Positions 7,949-14,085 of a stretch of DNA of 46,632 nucleotides are shown in pieces. Origin of the DNA: a virus; IMG/VR virus record IMGVR_UViG_3300023116_000080, positions 1 through 46,632 of that record; one strand, written 5' to 3'. The position numbers and the translations under genes were made by a program. The notes beneath the pieces are model-generated. The model saw only the letters and a list, made by a program, of their open reading frames with translations. It had not been told where the DNA came from and did no database searches. Within the stretch, counting starts at the first letter, position 1. The number at the start of each line of letters is the position of its first letter.

Positions 7949-8552
7949 AAAATTATTCATAACGGGATGTGATAAGAAAACAAGATGGATGTTACCTTGG
8001 TTTGAACAAAACTTTAGGAAACATAATCCCGATGCTTTGTTACATGTATATGATTTTGATAAAGAATTTTTATCCGAAAGTCATTGGTTTAAAAAACCAG
8101 CCGCCATGTTGGATGCTACAAGACGTGCTCATAAGGTTTGTTGGCTGGATACAGATTGTCAGGTTAAAGATAATATTGAAAACATATTTGAATATACTTT
8201 ACCAAATAAATTGTGTATGGTAGAAGATGTTCCGTGGTCTATACGTAGAGGAGAGACTTGGCACAACTCAGGGGTAGTAGCATTTCAAAACAGGCCTATT
8301 ATATTACGAGAATGGGTTAAGCAGATAAAGAATGTAACTGATACAACCAATCCTATGTTTGGAGATCAAGATGTACTTCATGCCATTCTCAGACAGGAAA
8401 TGAATAGGTTAATATATATTAGAGATCTTCCAAGAAAATTTAACACACTCAGATTAGATTTGCTTGATAAGTCTGCTCCCGAAAAAATTAGTATCATGCA
8501 CTGGACTGGTGCAAAAGGTAAAGAATATATTAGAGAAATGATTAATGTCTAG
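7941..8552 (+). CDS. GT-A-type glycosyltransferase
   Basis: A 203-residue protein starting at the ATG at 7941, which overlaps the previous stop by 8 bases; an earlier in-frame ATG at 7908 lies deep in the methyltransferase gene. KVCWLDTDCQVKDNI near residue 69 holds a D-x-D motif, TWHNSGVVAFQ near 105 the N-S-G-V element, FGDQDVLHAIL near 137 the D-Q motif, and IMHWTGAKG near 190 a C-terminal His that binds metal in GT8-like enzymes. It is shorter than the two GT8-like genes at the start of the cassette but follows the same plan. Confidence 0.72.
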   Translation: MHKKLFITGCDKKTRWMLPWFEQNFRKHNPDALLHVYDFDKEFLSESHWFKKPAAMLDATRRAHKVCWLDTDCQVKDNIENIFEYTLPNKLCMVEDVPWSIRRGETWHNSGVVAFQNRPIILREWVKQIKNVTDTTNPMFGDQDVLHAILRQEMNRLIYIRDLPRKFNTLRLDLLDKSAPEKISIMHWTGAKGKEYIREMINV

Positions 8553-9141
8553 AGTTGCTCATATTATCGGTAATGGTGATAACCATTCTTTATATAAACC
8601 CGCTAAGGGCATTAAGATTACTTGTAATCTACCACCACAGGAAATTGCAAACACATATGCAAGCTGCATTGTAGATTTTAAAATGTGCCATGCCCTCACT
8701 GAAGGTTCTGTGCAGATTCCTGGAAATTGGGTTATGGGATATAGACCCAAGATTTGGTATGAACAAAACAAGGGTAATTTTAAGATGAGGTTTGGTCATA
8801 AGATCAGAGAGTTCTATACCGTATTGCCTGAATATGCGGGTAACTATACAAATCTTAATTGTGGTCATTTCGCCGCACACTATACAGCAAATAAACTGAG
8901 AGCCGACGAAATACATCTATACGGCTTCGATTCTTTGTTTGATATGAATTTAAGAAGTACCACTGATTTTATAATTAATTCAGATCGTGGAGCTACTAAT
9001 AACGTGAGACTTAATGATCGTTGGCGACCTATCTGGAAAAGTATCTTTGAAGAATTTAAAAATACTCAATGGGTACTACATCACAATCATCCTAACCTTA
9101 AATTTCCAAAAGGTGATAATGTAGAAATAAAAGTGCATTGA
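8545..9141 (+). CDS. GT42/DUF115-like putative sialyltransferase-type protein
   Basis: A 198-residue protein. It opens with VAHIIGNGDNHSLYKP, similar to the G-N-G-P-S nucleotide site of GT42 sialyltransferases and DUF115 proteins. GHFAAHYTANKL near residue 110 and EIHLYGFDSLFDM near 125 match the conserved S-G-x-x-A-x-x-x-A and I-x-L-x-G-x-D strands of that group. A late HHNHP near residue 180 could be the catalytic His region. This is similarity of pattern only, and the donor may not be CMP-sialic acid. It is the last gene of the cassette; a sigma70-like promoter follows at once. Confidence 0.55.
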   Translation: MSRVAHIIGNGDNHSLYKPAKGIKITCNLPPQEIANTYASCIVDFKMCHALTEGSVQIPGNWVMGYRPKIWYEQNKGNFKMRFGHKIREFYTVLPEYAGNYTNLNCGHFAAHYTANKLRADEIHLYGFDSLFDMNLRSTTDFIINSDRGATNNVRLNDRWRPIWKSIFEEFKNTQWVLHHNHPNLKFPKGDNVEIKVH

Positions 9142-9146
9142 CCCCG

Positions 9147-9184
9147 TTGACATTTGATTTCAGATGAACTATATTACTAATATA
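9147..9184 (+). promoter_or_regulatory. Sigma70-like promoter with palindromic -10 region
   Basis: TTGACA at 9147-9152, a 17-base spacer, TATATT at 9170-9175. The -10 box is the left arm of a perfect inverted repeat TATATTA-C-TAATATA (9170-9184). GAAGGAG and the ATG of the next gene follow within 16 bases. The same -35 (with TTT after it), spacer length and palindrome recur at 10267, and the palindrome recurs at 13736. Confidence 0.8.
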
Positions 9185-9197
9185 GAAGGAGAATCAA

Positions 9198-9362
9198 ATG
9201 AAAACATTTACTATCATCATCTCAGAAGAACAACTATCTCAATTACAATCTGCTTTATGCGCAGATATCTTCTATACAGAAGAAGGTAATTATCTTATCG
9301 GTATGATTCAGGATGTTCTAGATCAAAAAGAAGAAGATATCATCAACGATTTTACATCTTAG
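9198..9362 (+). CDS. Small hypothetical protein, 54 residues
   Basis: The first gene after the promoter at 9147, with an excellent Shine-Dalgarno (GAAGGAG, 6 bases before ATG). The product begins MKTFTIIISEEQLSQLQ and ends in an acidic helix DQKEEDIINDF. The N-terminal strand followed by a helix that starts at SEEQ is common in small phage proteins that bind or inhibit host factors, but no family is recognised. Too short for most gene callers' default limits. Confidence 0.65.
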   Translation: MKTFTIIISEEQLSQLQSALCADIFYTEEGNYLIGMIQDVLDQKEEDIINDFTS

Positions 9363-9371
9363 GATAATAAA

Positions 9372-9806
9372 TTGTTAGTCTTAGAATTCCAAACCAAAAC
9401 AGCAAAGTATCGGCAGAAGGCTATTCAGCAGGCTGTCGATTTTGCTTTCTGTGAACTTATGCCTCGGGTTAGAAAGCCGATTTATATAAATATTCGTACG
9501 ATACGTAAGTTAGCAGAAAAGCAAGGAGTTTACGGCGACTGTATGGATGAAGGAGATCGTGAGTTTACGATCCGCATCGATGTATCTCTTCCCCTAGATG
9601 AAATGATATCAACAATTCTCCATGAGATGGTTCATGTGTGGCAGTACGTCTCTAAACGTATGATCCAAAATTGGGTACATGAGGTACGATTTGCAAAGCA
9701 GGTGTATAGTTCTGATATGCCGTATGATGATCGCCCCTGGGAAATAGAAGCGCATCGTGTAGAGAAAGAATTAAAGGAAAAATGGGATGGACTTAGACGG
9801 TATTGA
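9372..9806 (+). CDS. SprT-like zinc metalloprotease
   Basis: A 144-residue protein starting at TTG (9372), the only start codon that fits an AGGA 7 bases upstream. TILHEMVHVWQY at about residues 80-91 holds the H-E-x-x-H zinc site; DRPWEIEAHRVE near residue 122 offers a third ligand (Glu or His) of the SprT-like type. The SprT/Spartan family cuts proteins bound or crosslinked to DNA; phage versions are common in marine T4-like phages and their targets are unknown. The length is that of a bare catalytic domain, without a zinc ribbon. The next gene overlaps its 3' end by 20 bases. Confidence 0.78.
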   Translation: MLVLEFQTKTAKYRQKAIQQAVDFAFCELMPRVRKPIYINIRTIRKLAEKQGVYGDCMDEGDREFTIRIDVSLPLDEMISTILHEMVHVWQYVSKRMIQNWVHEVRFAKQVYSSDMPYDDRPWEIEAHRVEKELKEKWDGLRRY

Positions 9807-10080
9807 AAAAGCATGTATTGATATATGCGATGACAATCCTAATATGCTTATACCATGGTATTTAATGGCAGCCTATGCTTATTATGTTGAAGATGATCCA
9901 ATATTGAGTGATAATAGGTTTGATCAAATGGCAAAACGTATTTTGCATGTTTGGGATGATATAACACATATGCATAAAGAGTGTCTCACTCAAGATATGT
10001 TAAAGGCAGGAACATTTATTGGTGATTACCCCTCACGTATTAAAGGAGCATTGGATGACCTCAGACACGCCTACCGATGA
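9787..10080 (+). CDS. Protein resembling the Ia domain of NAD-dependent DNA ligase
   Basis: A 97-residue protein. AYAYYVEDDPILSDNRFD near residues 28-45 is close to the Y-Y-x-x-D-x-P-x-I-S-D-x-E-Y-D signature of the N-terminal Ia domain of bacterial LigA, which binds the nicotinamide half of NAD. The rest of a ligase (adenylation, OB, zinc, HhH and BRCT domains) is absent. The protein may have kept a nucleotide-binding role or become a scaffold. It overlaps the metalloprotease by 20 bases and the next small gene by 26. Similarity is by pattern only. Confidence 0.55.
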   Translation: MDLDGIEKACIDICDDNPNMLIPWYLMAAYAYYVEDDPILSDNRFDQMAKRILHVWDDITHMHKECLTQDMLKAGTFIGDYPSRIKGALDDLRHAYR

Positions 10081-10228
10081 CCCTATTGACGGAATTGATT
10101 TGAACAACTTAGGTGGATGGACTAGTTATGACAGTAGTAGAATGCGCGAGAAGAATAATGGAGAAGGATTGGGAGGGGATTCAGGAGATCGATATCAAAA
10201 CTCTTGGGTACGCCTTGGTGATGGTTGA
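10055..10228 (+). CDS. Small hypothetical protein, 57 residues
   Basis: Starts at ATG 10055 with AGGAG 7 bases upstream; an earlier ATG-like start at 10019 has no such site. The product begins MTSDTPTDDPIDGIDLNN, acidic and polar, and becomes Gly, Asn and Arg-rich in its second half. That half overlaps another open frame (10128-10247) that looks more protein-like, so the true gene may be shorter or the two may overlap. No family recognised. Confidence 0.45.
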   Translation: MTSDTPTDDPIDGIDLNNLGGWTSYDSSRMREKNNGEGLGGDSGDRYQNSWVRLGDG

Positions 10229-10247
10229 AGCCGTAAAAAAAAGTTAA
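10128..10247 (+). CDS. Candidate overlapping small gene, 39 residues
   Basis: An open frame in the +1 register relative to the previous gene, starting MTVVECARRIMEKDWEG and ending MVEAVKKS. It predicts one amphipathic helix followed by a strand and helix, with a more natural composition than the overlapping frame. An AGGTGG lies 11 bases before the ATG. It could also be the continuation of the 10055 gene after a frameshift. Support is composition only. Confidence 0.35.
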   Translation: MTVVECARRIMEKDWEGIQEIDIKTLGYALVMVEAVKKS

Positions 10248-10266
10248 TTTATTTTGAAAATAACCG

Positions 10267-10304
10267 TTGACATTTCTGGATAGATGCCTTATATTATTAA
10301 TATA
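10267..10304 (+). promoter_or_regulatory. Sigma70-like promoter with palindromic -10 region
   Basis: TTGACA at 10267-10272, 17 bases, TATATT at 10290-10295, with the perfect inverted repeat TATATTA-T-TAATATA at 10290-10304. The extended -35 (TTGACATTT) and a GATG three bases before the -10 are shared with the promoter at 9147. The gap before it (10248-10266) holds only an AT-rich palindrome. Confidence 0.8.
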
Positions 10305-10322
10305 GGATGAAGGAGAATGAAA

Positions 10323-10700
10323 ATGGCTTTTACTTTTGCAAATGAACTGATCTCAGATCTTCATAAAGATGCTTATGGTTTTCGCCCATCTCAACGTTTC
10401 TTTGATGATTGGAAATCATATTCTGACGAAGAGAAGCAAGAGGTTTGGGATGCTTTGATTCATACGATGGAGTATAATCAAAAAGAAGAAGCTCGTCATG
10501 AAGCTGATAACCTAAATAAGTTTCGTGAAACGGTTCGTAAAGTAATGAATACATGTGGTGTAGCATGGAACGACGCTATTGATTATCTTTGGGATGCCGA
10601 AGATGATACTACTGATTTTGATTATTTCCTTTGGAATTATGGAATTGGTTATAACGATCGTCGCAATATACGTAAGCTATATGAGGAGGCTGCACAATGA
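10323..10700 (+). CDS. Hypothetical early protein, 125 residues
   Basis: First gene after the promoter at 10267. Two in-frame ATGs exist, at 10317 and 10323; the AGGAG at 10311-10315 is one base from the first but 7 from the second, so 10323 (MAFTFANELISDL) is chosen. The protein is helical, rich in Trp, Tyr and Asp, with KQEVWDALIHTMEY and a C-terminal acidic and aromatic stretch (DDTTDFDYFLWNYG). No family is recognised; a host-takeover role is possible from its position only. Arginine codons are nearly all CGT. Overlaps the next start by 4 bases. Confidence 0.7.
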   Translation: MAFTFANELISDLHKDAYGFRPSQRFFDDWKSYSDEEKQEVWDALIHTMEYNQKEEARHEADNLNKFRETVRKVMNTCGVAWNDAIDYLWDAEDDTTDFDYFLWNYGIGYNDRRNIRKLYEEAAQ

Positions 10701-10915
10701 TGTTAAGTGGTGATCTGCAGGGAGCAATGGTTTTACATATTCTTGAGAAAGGATGGCATCAGCCTTTCGTTGATGGTAAAGCCAATGAATATCAAATAGA
10801 AGAAGCTATTACGGTTGGTTTGTATCAAGGAGACATACCTCCTTTAGATCAAGATGACGTTGATGTCATAATCTCTCTGGTAAATGATTTAATTAAAAAT
10901 TATGGTACAGTATGA
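10697..10915 (+). CDS. Small acidic hypothetical protein, 72 residues
   Basis: Coupled to the previous gene by ATGA. The product (MMLSGDLQGAMVLHILEKGW at its start) is acidic, with a C-terminal helix DVDVIISLVNDLI. It has the size and pI of small phage inhibitors, but nothing specific identifies it. It overlaps the next gene by 4 bases (ATGA). Confidence 0.6.
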   Translation: MMLSGDLQGAMVLHILEKGWHQPFVDGKANEYQIEEAITVGLYQGDIPPLDQDDVDVIISLVNDLIKNYGTV

Positions 10916-11634
10916 AAAAAATTATATTAAAAGGCAATGCTCATTGGTTTGAGGCTTTTTCTAAACCCATAACAGCATTTAAAGCATTGCCTAAATGGTA
11001 TAAAGATACTAAGATTGATGGACCAATTAAACAGGCAATGTTTAACACCAGAAATGATGGCACATTGAAAAAATGTGTTCCATTTCTAGATGCAATGACT
11101 GCGGGGTATGTTATTACGGCTGCTCAGGATTTTGGTATTAAATTATATTATGATAAGGAAGGAAAACATAATTGGCATTCTGAAAGCCCTGCACCAACTC
11201 TTCCACAGATTATTTCTTCTCATACATCACCTCAATTGGGGCCGTATTGGAAACCGTTTAAGGATTTTGTGACCTTAAAATATGATAATCCATATGTATT
11301 AAACACACCTCCTGGGTATAGTTTGCTCTATACACCTTTACTAAATAATTTTGAATTACAAAATAAAGGCATTCATTTTTTATCTGGTATAGTTGATGCT
11401 GACAGGTTCCCCATTGCTGTTGCGCTACCTTTTATTTGTACTAATTTTGATGATGAAATAATAGTAGAAAAAGGTACACCATTGGTTCAGGCAATTCCCA
11501 TTAAAAAAGAAAATTGGGTTATGTCAGAGGCTATTATGGATTCTAATGAATATGAATCTAACTACAATAAATTAACCACAAAATTTAGGGATGCTTATAA
11601 AAATATGTTTTGGAATCAAAGCAAATATAGATAG
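10912..11634 (+). CDS. DUF6065-like protein of unknown function
   Basis: A 240-residue protein. The order of conserved elements recalls the uncharacterised DUF6065 family: ALPKWYKD near residue 26, CVPFLDAMTAGY near 58, NTPPGYSLLYTPLLN near 130, a G-I-V-D-A-D strand near 162 and KGTPLVQAIPIKKENW near 190. The repeated strands suggest a jelly-roll-like fold, but no metal site is clear. Members sit near halogenase genes in some genomes, by memory, and a flavin halogenase lies 4 kb downstream here. Family membership is a recollection, not a search result. Confidence 0.5.
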   Translation: MKKIILKGNAHWFEAFSKPITAFKALPKWYKDTKIDGPIKQAMFNTRNDGTLKKCVPFLDAMTAGYVITAAQDFGIKLYYDKEGKHNWHSESPAPTLPQIISSHTSPQLGPYWKPFKDFVTLKYDNPYVLNTPPGYSLLYTPLLNNFELQNKGIHFLSGIVDADRFPIAVALPFICTNFDDEIIVEKGTPLVQAIPIKKENWVMSEAIMDSNEYESNYNKLTTKFRDAYKNMFWNQSKYR

Positions 11635-11642
11635 GAAAGAAA

Positions 11643-12101
11643 ATGTTTAAATTCATTATACCATTACTTTTAGTTGCAGGGTCGGCCGCGGCAGATAATG
11701 TTGATCGCATTAAGATCTATGACCATACAACAACGGTTGTTACTCAAATCCCTACTACTCAGACCCGTTGTCAGAATGTAGAAGTACCAATCTATCAAGA
11801 AGTGCAGAGACAAGGTGATGCAGCTGGTGGTGCGTTAGCCGGTATGATTATTGGTGGTCTTCTTGGCAAAGGGGTTTCTGGTAATGATGATGGAGCTGCT
11901 GCAGGTGCTGTGATTGGTGGTCTTATAGGGGCTGACAAAGGCTCTAAGCCTAAGACAGAGCGGCGAATAGTTGGATATGAGACTCAACGTCAATGTAGTG
12001 AAGTTGTTGTATATGTGGATGAGAAAGAAGAGCGTTACAGCCACTCTACAATTCGTTTCTATCTGAATGGTAAGCGTTATGTATTGGAATTTATAAAATA
12101 G
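11643..12101 (+). CDS. Glycine-zipper (17 kDa antigen-like) exported protein
   Basis: A 152-residue protein with a typical signal peptide (MFKFIIPLLLVAGSAAA, cut before DN) and no lipobox Cys. Residues 60-100 hold two glycine-zipper segments (GGALAGMIIGGLLGKGV and AAAGAVIGGLIGADKG), as in the Rick_17kDa_Anti / 2TM glycine-zipper family of Gram-negative envelope proteins. Flanking Cys residues (TRCQNVEV and QRQCSEVVV) could form a disulfide in the periplasm. It may act on the host outer membrane, for example at lysis or to block superinfection. AGGAAAG precedes the ATG. Confidence 0.72.
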   Translation: MFKFIIPLLLVAGSAAADNVDRIKIYDHTTTVVTQIPTTQTRCQNVEVPIYQEVQRQGDAAGGALAGMIIGGLLGKGVSGNDDGAAAGAVIGGLIGADKGSKPKTERRIVGYETQRQCSEVVVYVDEKEERYSHSTIRFYLNGKRYVLEFIK

Positions 12102-12110
12102 GAGTTTATT

Positions 12111-12323
12111 ATGGGTTTTGTAATTTTACTAACATTGTTTGCATATGATAATCAAGAGTTCTTAGAAATGGAAAAAGCTAAACGAGCTGAAGGTTATACG
12201 TGGCAACAAATCGAAGGCGGTTGTCGTGAACCATATCCTGGTTTTGTTGAGGGTAAGGATTATATTTCACAGGGGAAAACTGATACACATCCAGGATATG
12301 TTTGTCATCAGTTAACCAAATAA
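12111..12323 (+). CDS. Small hypothetical protein with hydrophobic N-terminus
   Basis: A 70-residue protein after GGAG, 7 bases from ATG. The first 11 residues (MGFVILLTLFA) are hydrophobic; the rest is polar with two Cys (GGCREPYPG and YVCHQ), consistent with a small exported or membrane-anchored protein. The downstream gene starts in the stop codon (TAATG), and both proteins share this short-signal plus Cys layout, so they may work together with the glycine-zipper protein upstream. No family recognised. Confidence 0.6.
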   Translation: MGFVILLTLFAYDNQEFLEMEKAKRAEGYTWQQIEGGCREPYPGFVEGKDYISQGKTDTHPGYVCHQLTK

Positions 12324-12520
12324 TGGCTTGGTTATTGGTATTCATGACATACTGGGATGGTCAGATTATGACAGTTGGTAATGGTGTGTTTGAAACTCAT
12401 ATAGAATGTTTTGCTGAACGTGAAAAGCTCAGTACTGAGGTTGGTGGTATGAATGGATACTTTCCACCTAACATGCAAGCCATATGTATGAAGATAGAGT
12501 TGAAAAAAGATTCTATATAG
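12323..12520 (+). CDS. Small hypothetical protein, possibly exported
   Basis: A 65-residue protein starting at ATG 12323 by TAATG overlap; an upstream in-frame start at 12302 falls inside the previous gene. The N-terminus MAWLLVFMTYWDG is hydrophobic, followed by a polar part with two Cys (HIECFAERE and MQAICMKIE) that could pair. It ends 8 bases before the tRNA gene. No family recognised. Confidence 0.6.
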   Translation: MAWLLVFMTYWDGQIMTVGNGVFETHIECFAEREKLSTEVGGMNGYFPPNMQAICMKIELKKDSI

Positions 12521-12528
12521 GTTATAAT

Positions 12529-12605
12529 GATTCCGTAGCTCAACTGGATAGAGCAACTGACTTCTAATCAGTAGGTTGAGGGTTCGAGTCCTTCCGGAAT
12601 CACCA
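12529..12605 (+). tRNA. tRNA-Arg (anticodon UCU)
   Basis: A complete 77-base tRNA with encoded CCA. Acceptor arm GATTCCG (12529-12535) pairs with CGGAATC (12595-12601), followed by A and CCA. The anticodon arm is ACTGA-CTTCTAA-TCAGT, giving UCU, and the T arm carries GGTTCGAGTCC. It reads AGA and AGG, which are abundant in the virion genes here. A TTGAAA, 17 bases, TATAAT pattern ends right before it (12500-12528), but a start there would fall inside the tRNA, so it is more likely processed from a longer transcript. Confidence 0.95.
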
Positions 12606-12620
12606 GATAAAGGTAACGAT

Positions 12621-12836
12621 ATGCAACTAAGTTGGGAAAAAATTAGAGATCCAGAAACATGTGAATTATATCATGTTATGTGGGATCCTATTATATCAAA
12701 AGAAGTTGCATCAATACATAAGGTAAAATTTAAAAAACCTTATCAAGTAAAAATATTAGATAGAGTACCTTGGCATCGTAAAACACTTAAACAGGCTAAA
12801 GCAGATTGTGAATGGATATATGGCAACACAAAATAG
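12621..12836 (+). CDS. Small hypothetical protein, 71 residues
   Basis: Starts at ATG 12621, 15 bases after the tRNA, with AAAGGT upstream; the frame is open further back but that part overlaps the tRNA. The protein (MQLSWEKIRDPETCELY at its start) is basic in its second half (KVKFKKPYQVKILD) and ends in a helix with Cys and Trp. No family recognised. The last 17 bases overlap the sulfotransferase gene. Confidence 0.6.
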   Translation: MQLSWEKIRDPETCELYHVMWDPIISKEVASIHKVKFKKPYQVKILDRVPWHRKTLKQAKADCEWIYGNTK

Positions 12837-13434
12837 TTTTATGATCTTTGGTCTACAACGATCTGGTACAACATTTCTTGAAAAACTTATTACATATAAC
12901 TATGATGCTACGGTTGCCAACGGATCTATATGGAAACATCAGTTAGAAGTTCCGGATAGTGATATACCATCTGTAGCAATTATTAAATCTCCATATACAT
13001 GGGTTGAGTCTATAGCATGGCGTGAACCAGCAGACATTGCAAAAACATATCCTGAGGTTACAGAACCCGGAAAAATAATGATAGACAATTCTTATGGTGA
13101 ATGTATCTTAAATCTTCATAATTTAATAAACCTATATTGCAAATGGTTTAATAATTGGTATGAATCAGCCACACATTTTTTTAGATATGAAGATCTTCTG
13201 GTTGCTCAAGACCAACAAATCCAATTGGGTCGTTTAGATTTTGTAAGACCTTATGATGATTGGGAGGCTCCTGCATATGGAAGCCTGTTTATGTCTGAAG
13301 GATTTAAGGGTGAAGATCTTTTTTATTATAAAAGCCAAACGCCCAAACATCTCACAGACAACCACATTGATATTATAAATGATGTCTTGGGGAATGATTT
13401 TTTTAACGAGACTAAGTATAAGAGGATAAGATGA
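12820..13434 (+). CDS. Sulfotransferase-family protein
   Basis: A 204-residue protein (start ATG 12820; a GTG at 12808 would add four residues). FGLQRSGTTFLEKLI at about residues 10-24 is the 5' phosphosulfate-binding loop of PAPS-dependent sulfotransferases. IKSPYTWVESIAWR near residue 61 fits the element that binds the 3' phosphate, and HFFRYEDLL near residue 122 matches the conserved R-Y-E-D-L. It would move sulfate from PAPS to a sugar or other hydroxyl. The host must supply PAPS. Beside a glycosyltransferase-rich region, sulfation of a glycan is a fair inference. Confidence 0.78.
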   Translation: MATQNSFMIFGLQRSGTTFLEKLITYNYDATVANGSIWKHQLEVPDSDIPSVAIIKSPYTWVESIAWREPADIAKTYPEVTEPGKIMIDNSYGECILNLHNLINLYCKWFNNWYESATHFFRYEDLLVAQDQQIQLGRLDFVRPYDDWEAPAYGSLFMSEGFKGEDLFYYKSQTPKHLTDNHIDIINDVLGNDFFNETKYKRIR

Positions 13435-13643
13435 CACAAGTTCTAGTATATAACACAGGACCTGGAACTGAATTCCAGAGAGTTATGATTGGCGAGACGA
13501 CTCTAGAAATGGCACTCCGAAACTACCTAGATCAGGATCCTGAGCTAAGAGAAACCAAAAAAGCTGAATTTGAAGCTAATGGCCGCGCAATATTTAACCG
13601 TACTGCTGAAGAATATGAAATAGAATTAAAAGAAAATTCTTAA
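13431..13643 (+). CDS. Small hypothetical protein, 70 residues
   Basis: Coupled to the sulfotransferase by ATGA. The product starts MTQVLVYNTGPGTEFQRV, a strand and turn, then a helix (TTLEMALRNYLDQ) and a long acidic helix rich in Glu and Lys. No known family. It closes the transcription unit: a candidate terminator follows within 30 bases. Confidence 0.6.
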   Translation: MTQVLVYNTGPGTEFQRVMIGETTLEMALRNYLDQDPELRETKKAEFEANGRAIFNRTAEEYEIELKENS

Positions 13644-13668
13644 AAAATTATAACCCATTGATTTTAAA

Positions 13669-13703
13669 CGAAAACAAAATGCACTTTTCTGCACTTTTTT
13701 TCG
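13669..13703 (+). terminator. Candidate AT-rich terminator
   Basis: TGCA at 13680-13683 and 13690-13693 pair around a 6-base loop. The stem continues outward by A-run against T-run with two mismatches, and seven T follow (13695-13701). It lies between a stop codon and the next promoter, where a terminator is expected. Stability is modest. Confidence 0.4.
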
Positions 13704-13713
13704 TGTGCCCGGG

Positions 13714-13750
13714 GTGAAATCTCTGAAATAATCATTATATTAATAATATA
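13714..13750 (+). promoter_or_regulatory. Promoter with palindromic -10 region, weak -35
   Basis: TATATT at 13736-13741 is the left arm of TATATTA-A-TAATATA (13736-13750), the same inverted repeat as at 9170 and 10290. The -35 is poor (GTGAAA at 13714-13719, 16-base spacer), so this promoter may need an activator or be weaker. AAGGAG and ATG follow as in the other two. Confidence 0.65.
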
Positions 13751-13767
13751 AGATGAAGGAGATCAAA

Positions 13768-14085
13768 ATGGAAATCATCGTAAAACATATGGATCGTAAC
13801 GAAGTAACAGGTGATATGGAAGGATATACATCTGTAGCGAAGGTTGATGTATCTGATTTTGTTAATCATGGTACCAATGAAATGTTGGAGTATGCATTCC
13901 GTTGGACTAACAACGTAATGGGTAGCTGGTCTAAGAAGATTGGTGAAGATGCTAATGATGATGTAACAGTTCTTGTTGAGCGTGAAGATGGTTTGGGACT
14001 TCGTTCTACATCAGTATTTGATCGTATGGAGCTTGACGGTGTTGAGTACGAAGTTGGTATGGTAGGATTCAAGGAGGTAGCATAA
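13768..14085 (+). CDS. Hypothetical early protein, 105 residues
   Basis: First gene of the unit driven by the promoter at 13714. The ATG at 13753 overlaps the AAGGAG, so the start is ATG 13768 (MEIIVKHMDRNEVTGDMEGY), 6 bases after it. The protein is acidic, beta-rich (VTVLVERED, GVEYEVGMVGF), and looks like a small OB- or SH3-like barrel, but no family is recognised. It shares one base with the next start (TAATG). Arginine is coded by CGT throughout. Confidence 0.68.
   Translation: MEIIVKHMDRNEVTGDMEGYTSVAKVDVSDFVNHGTNEMLEYAFRWTNNVMGSWSKKIGEDANDDVTVLVEREDGLGLRSTSVFDRMELDGVEYEVGMVGFKEVA

Noticed and set aside
9485-9492. TATAAATA late-promoter consensus
   Set aside because: Lies inside the metalloprotease gene, 300 bases from the next start; chance is likely in AT-rich DNA.
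10249-10263. TTATTTT-G-AAAATAA palindrome before the promoter at 10267
   Set aside because: Only A and T apart from the centre; expected by chance in this composition, and not repeated at the other promoters.
12500-12528. TTGAAA, 17 bases, TATAAT as a promoter for the tRNA
   Set aside because: The transcription start would fall at about base 6 of the tRNA itself, so it cannot make the mature 5' end; it could serve only the downstream genes.
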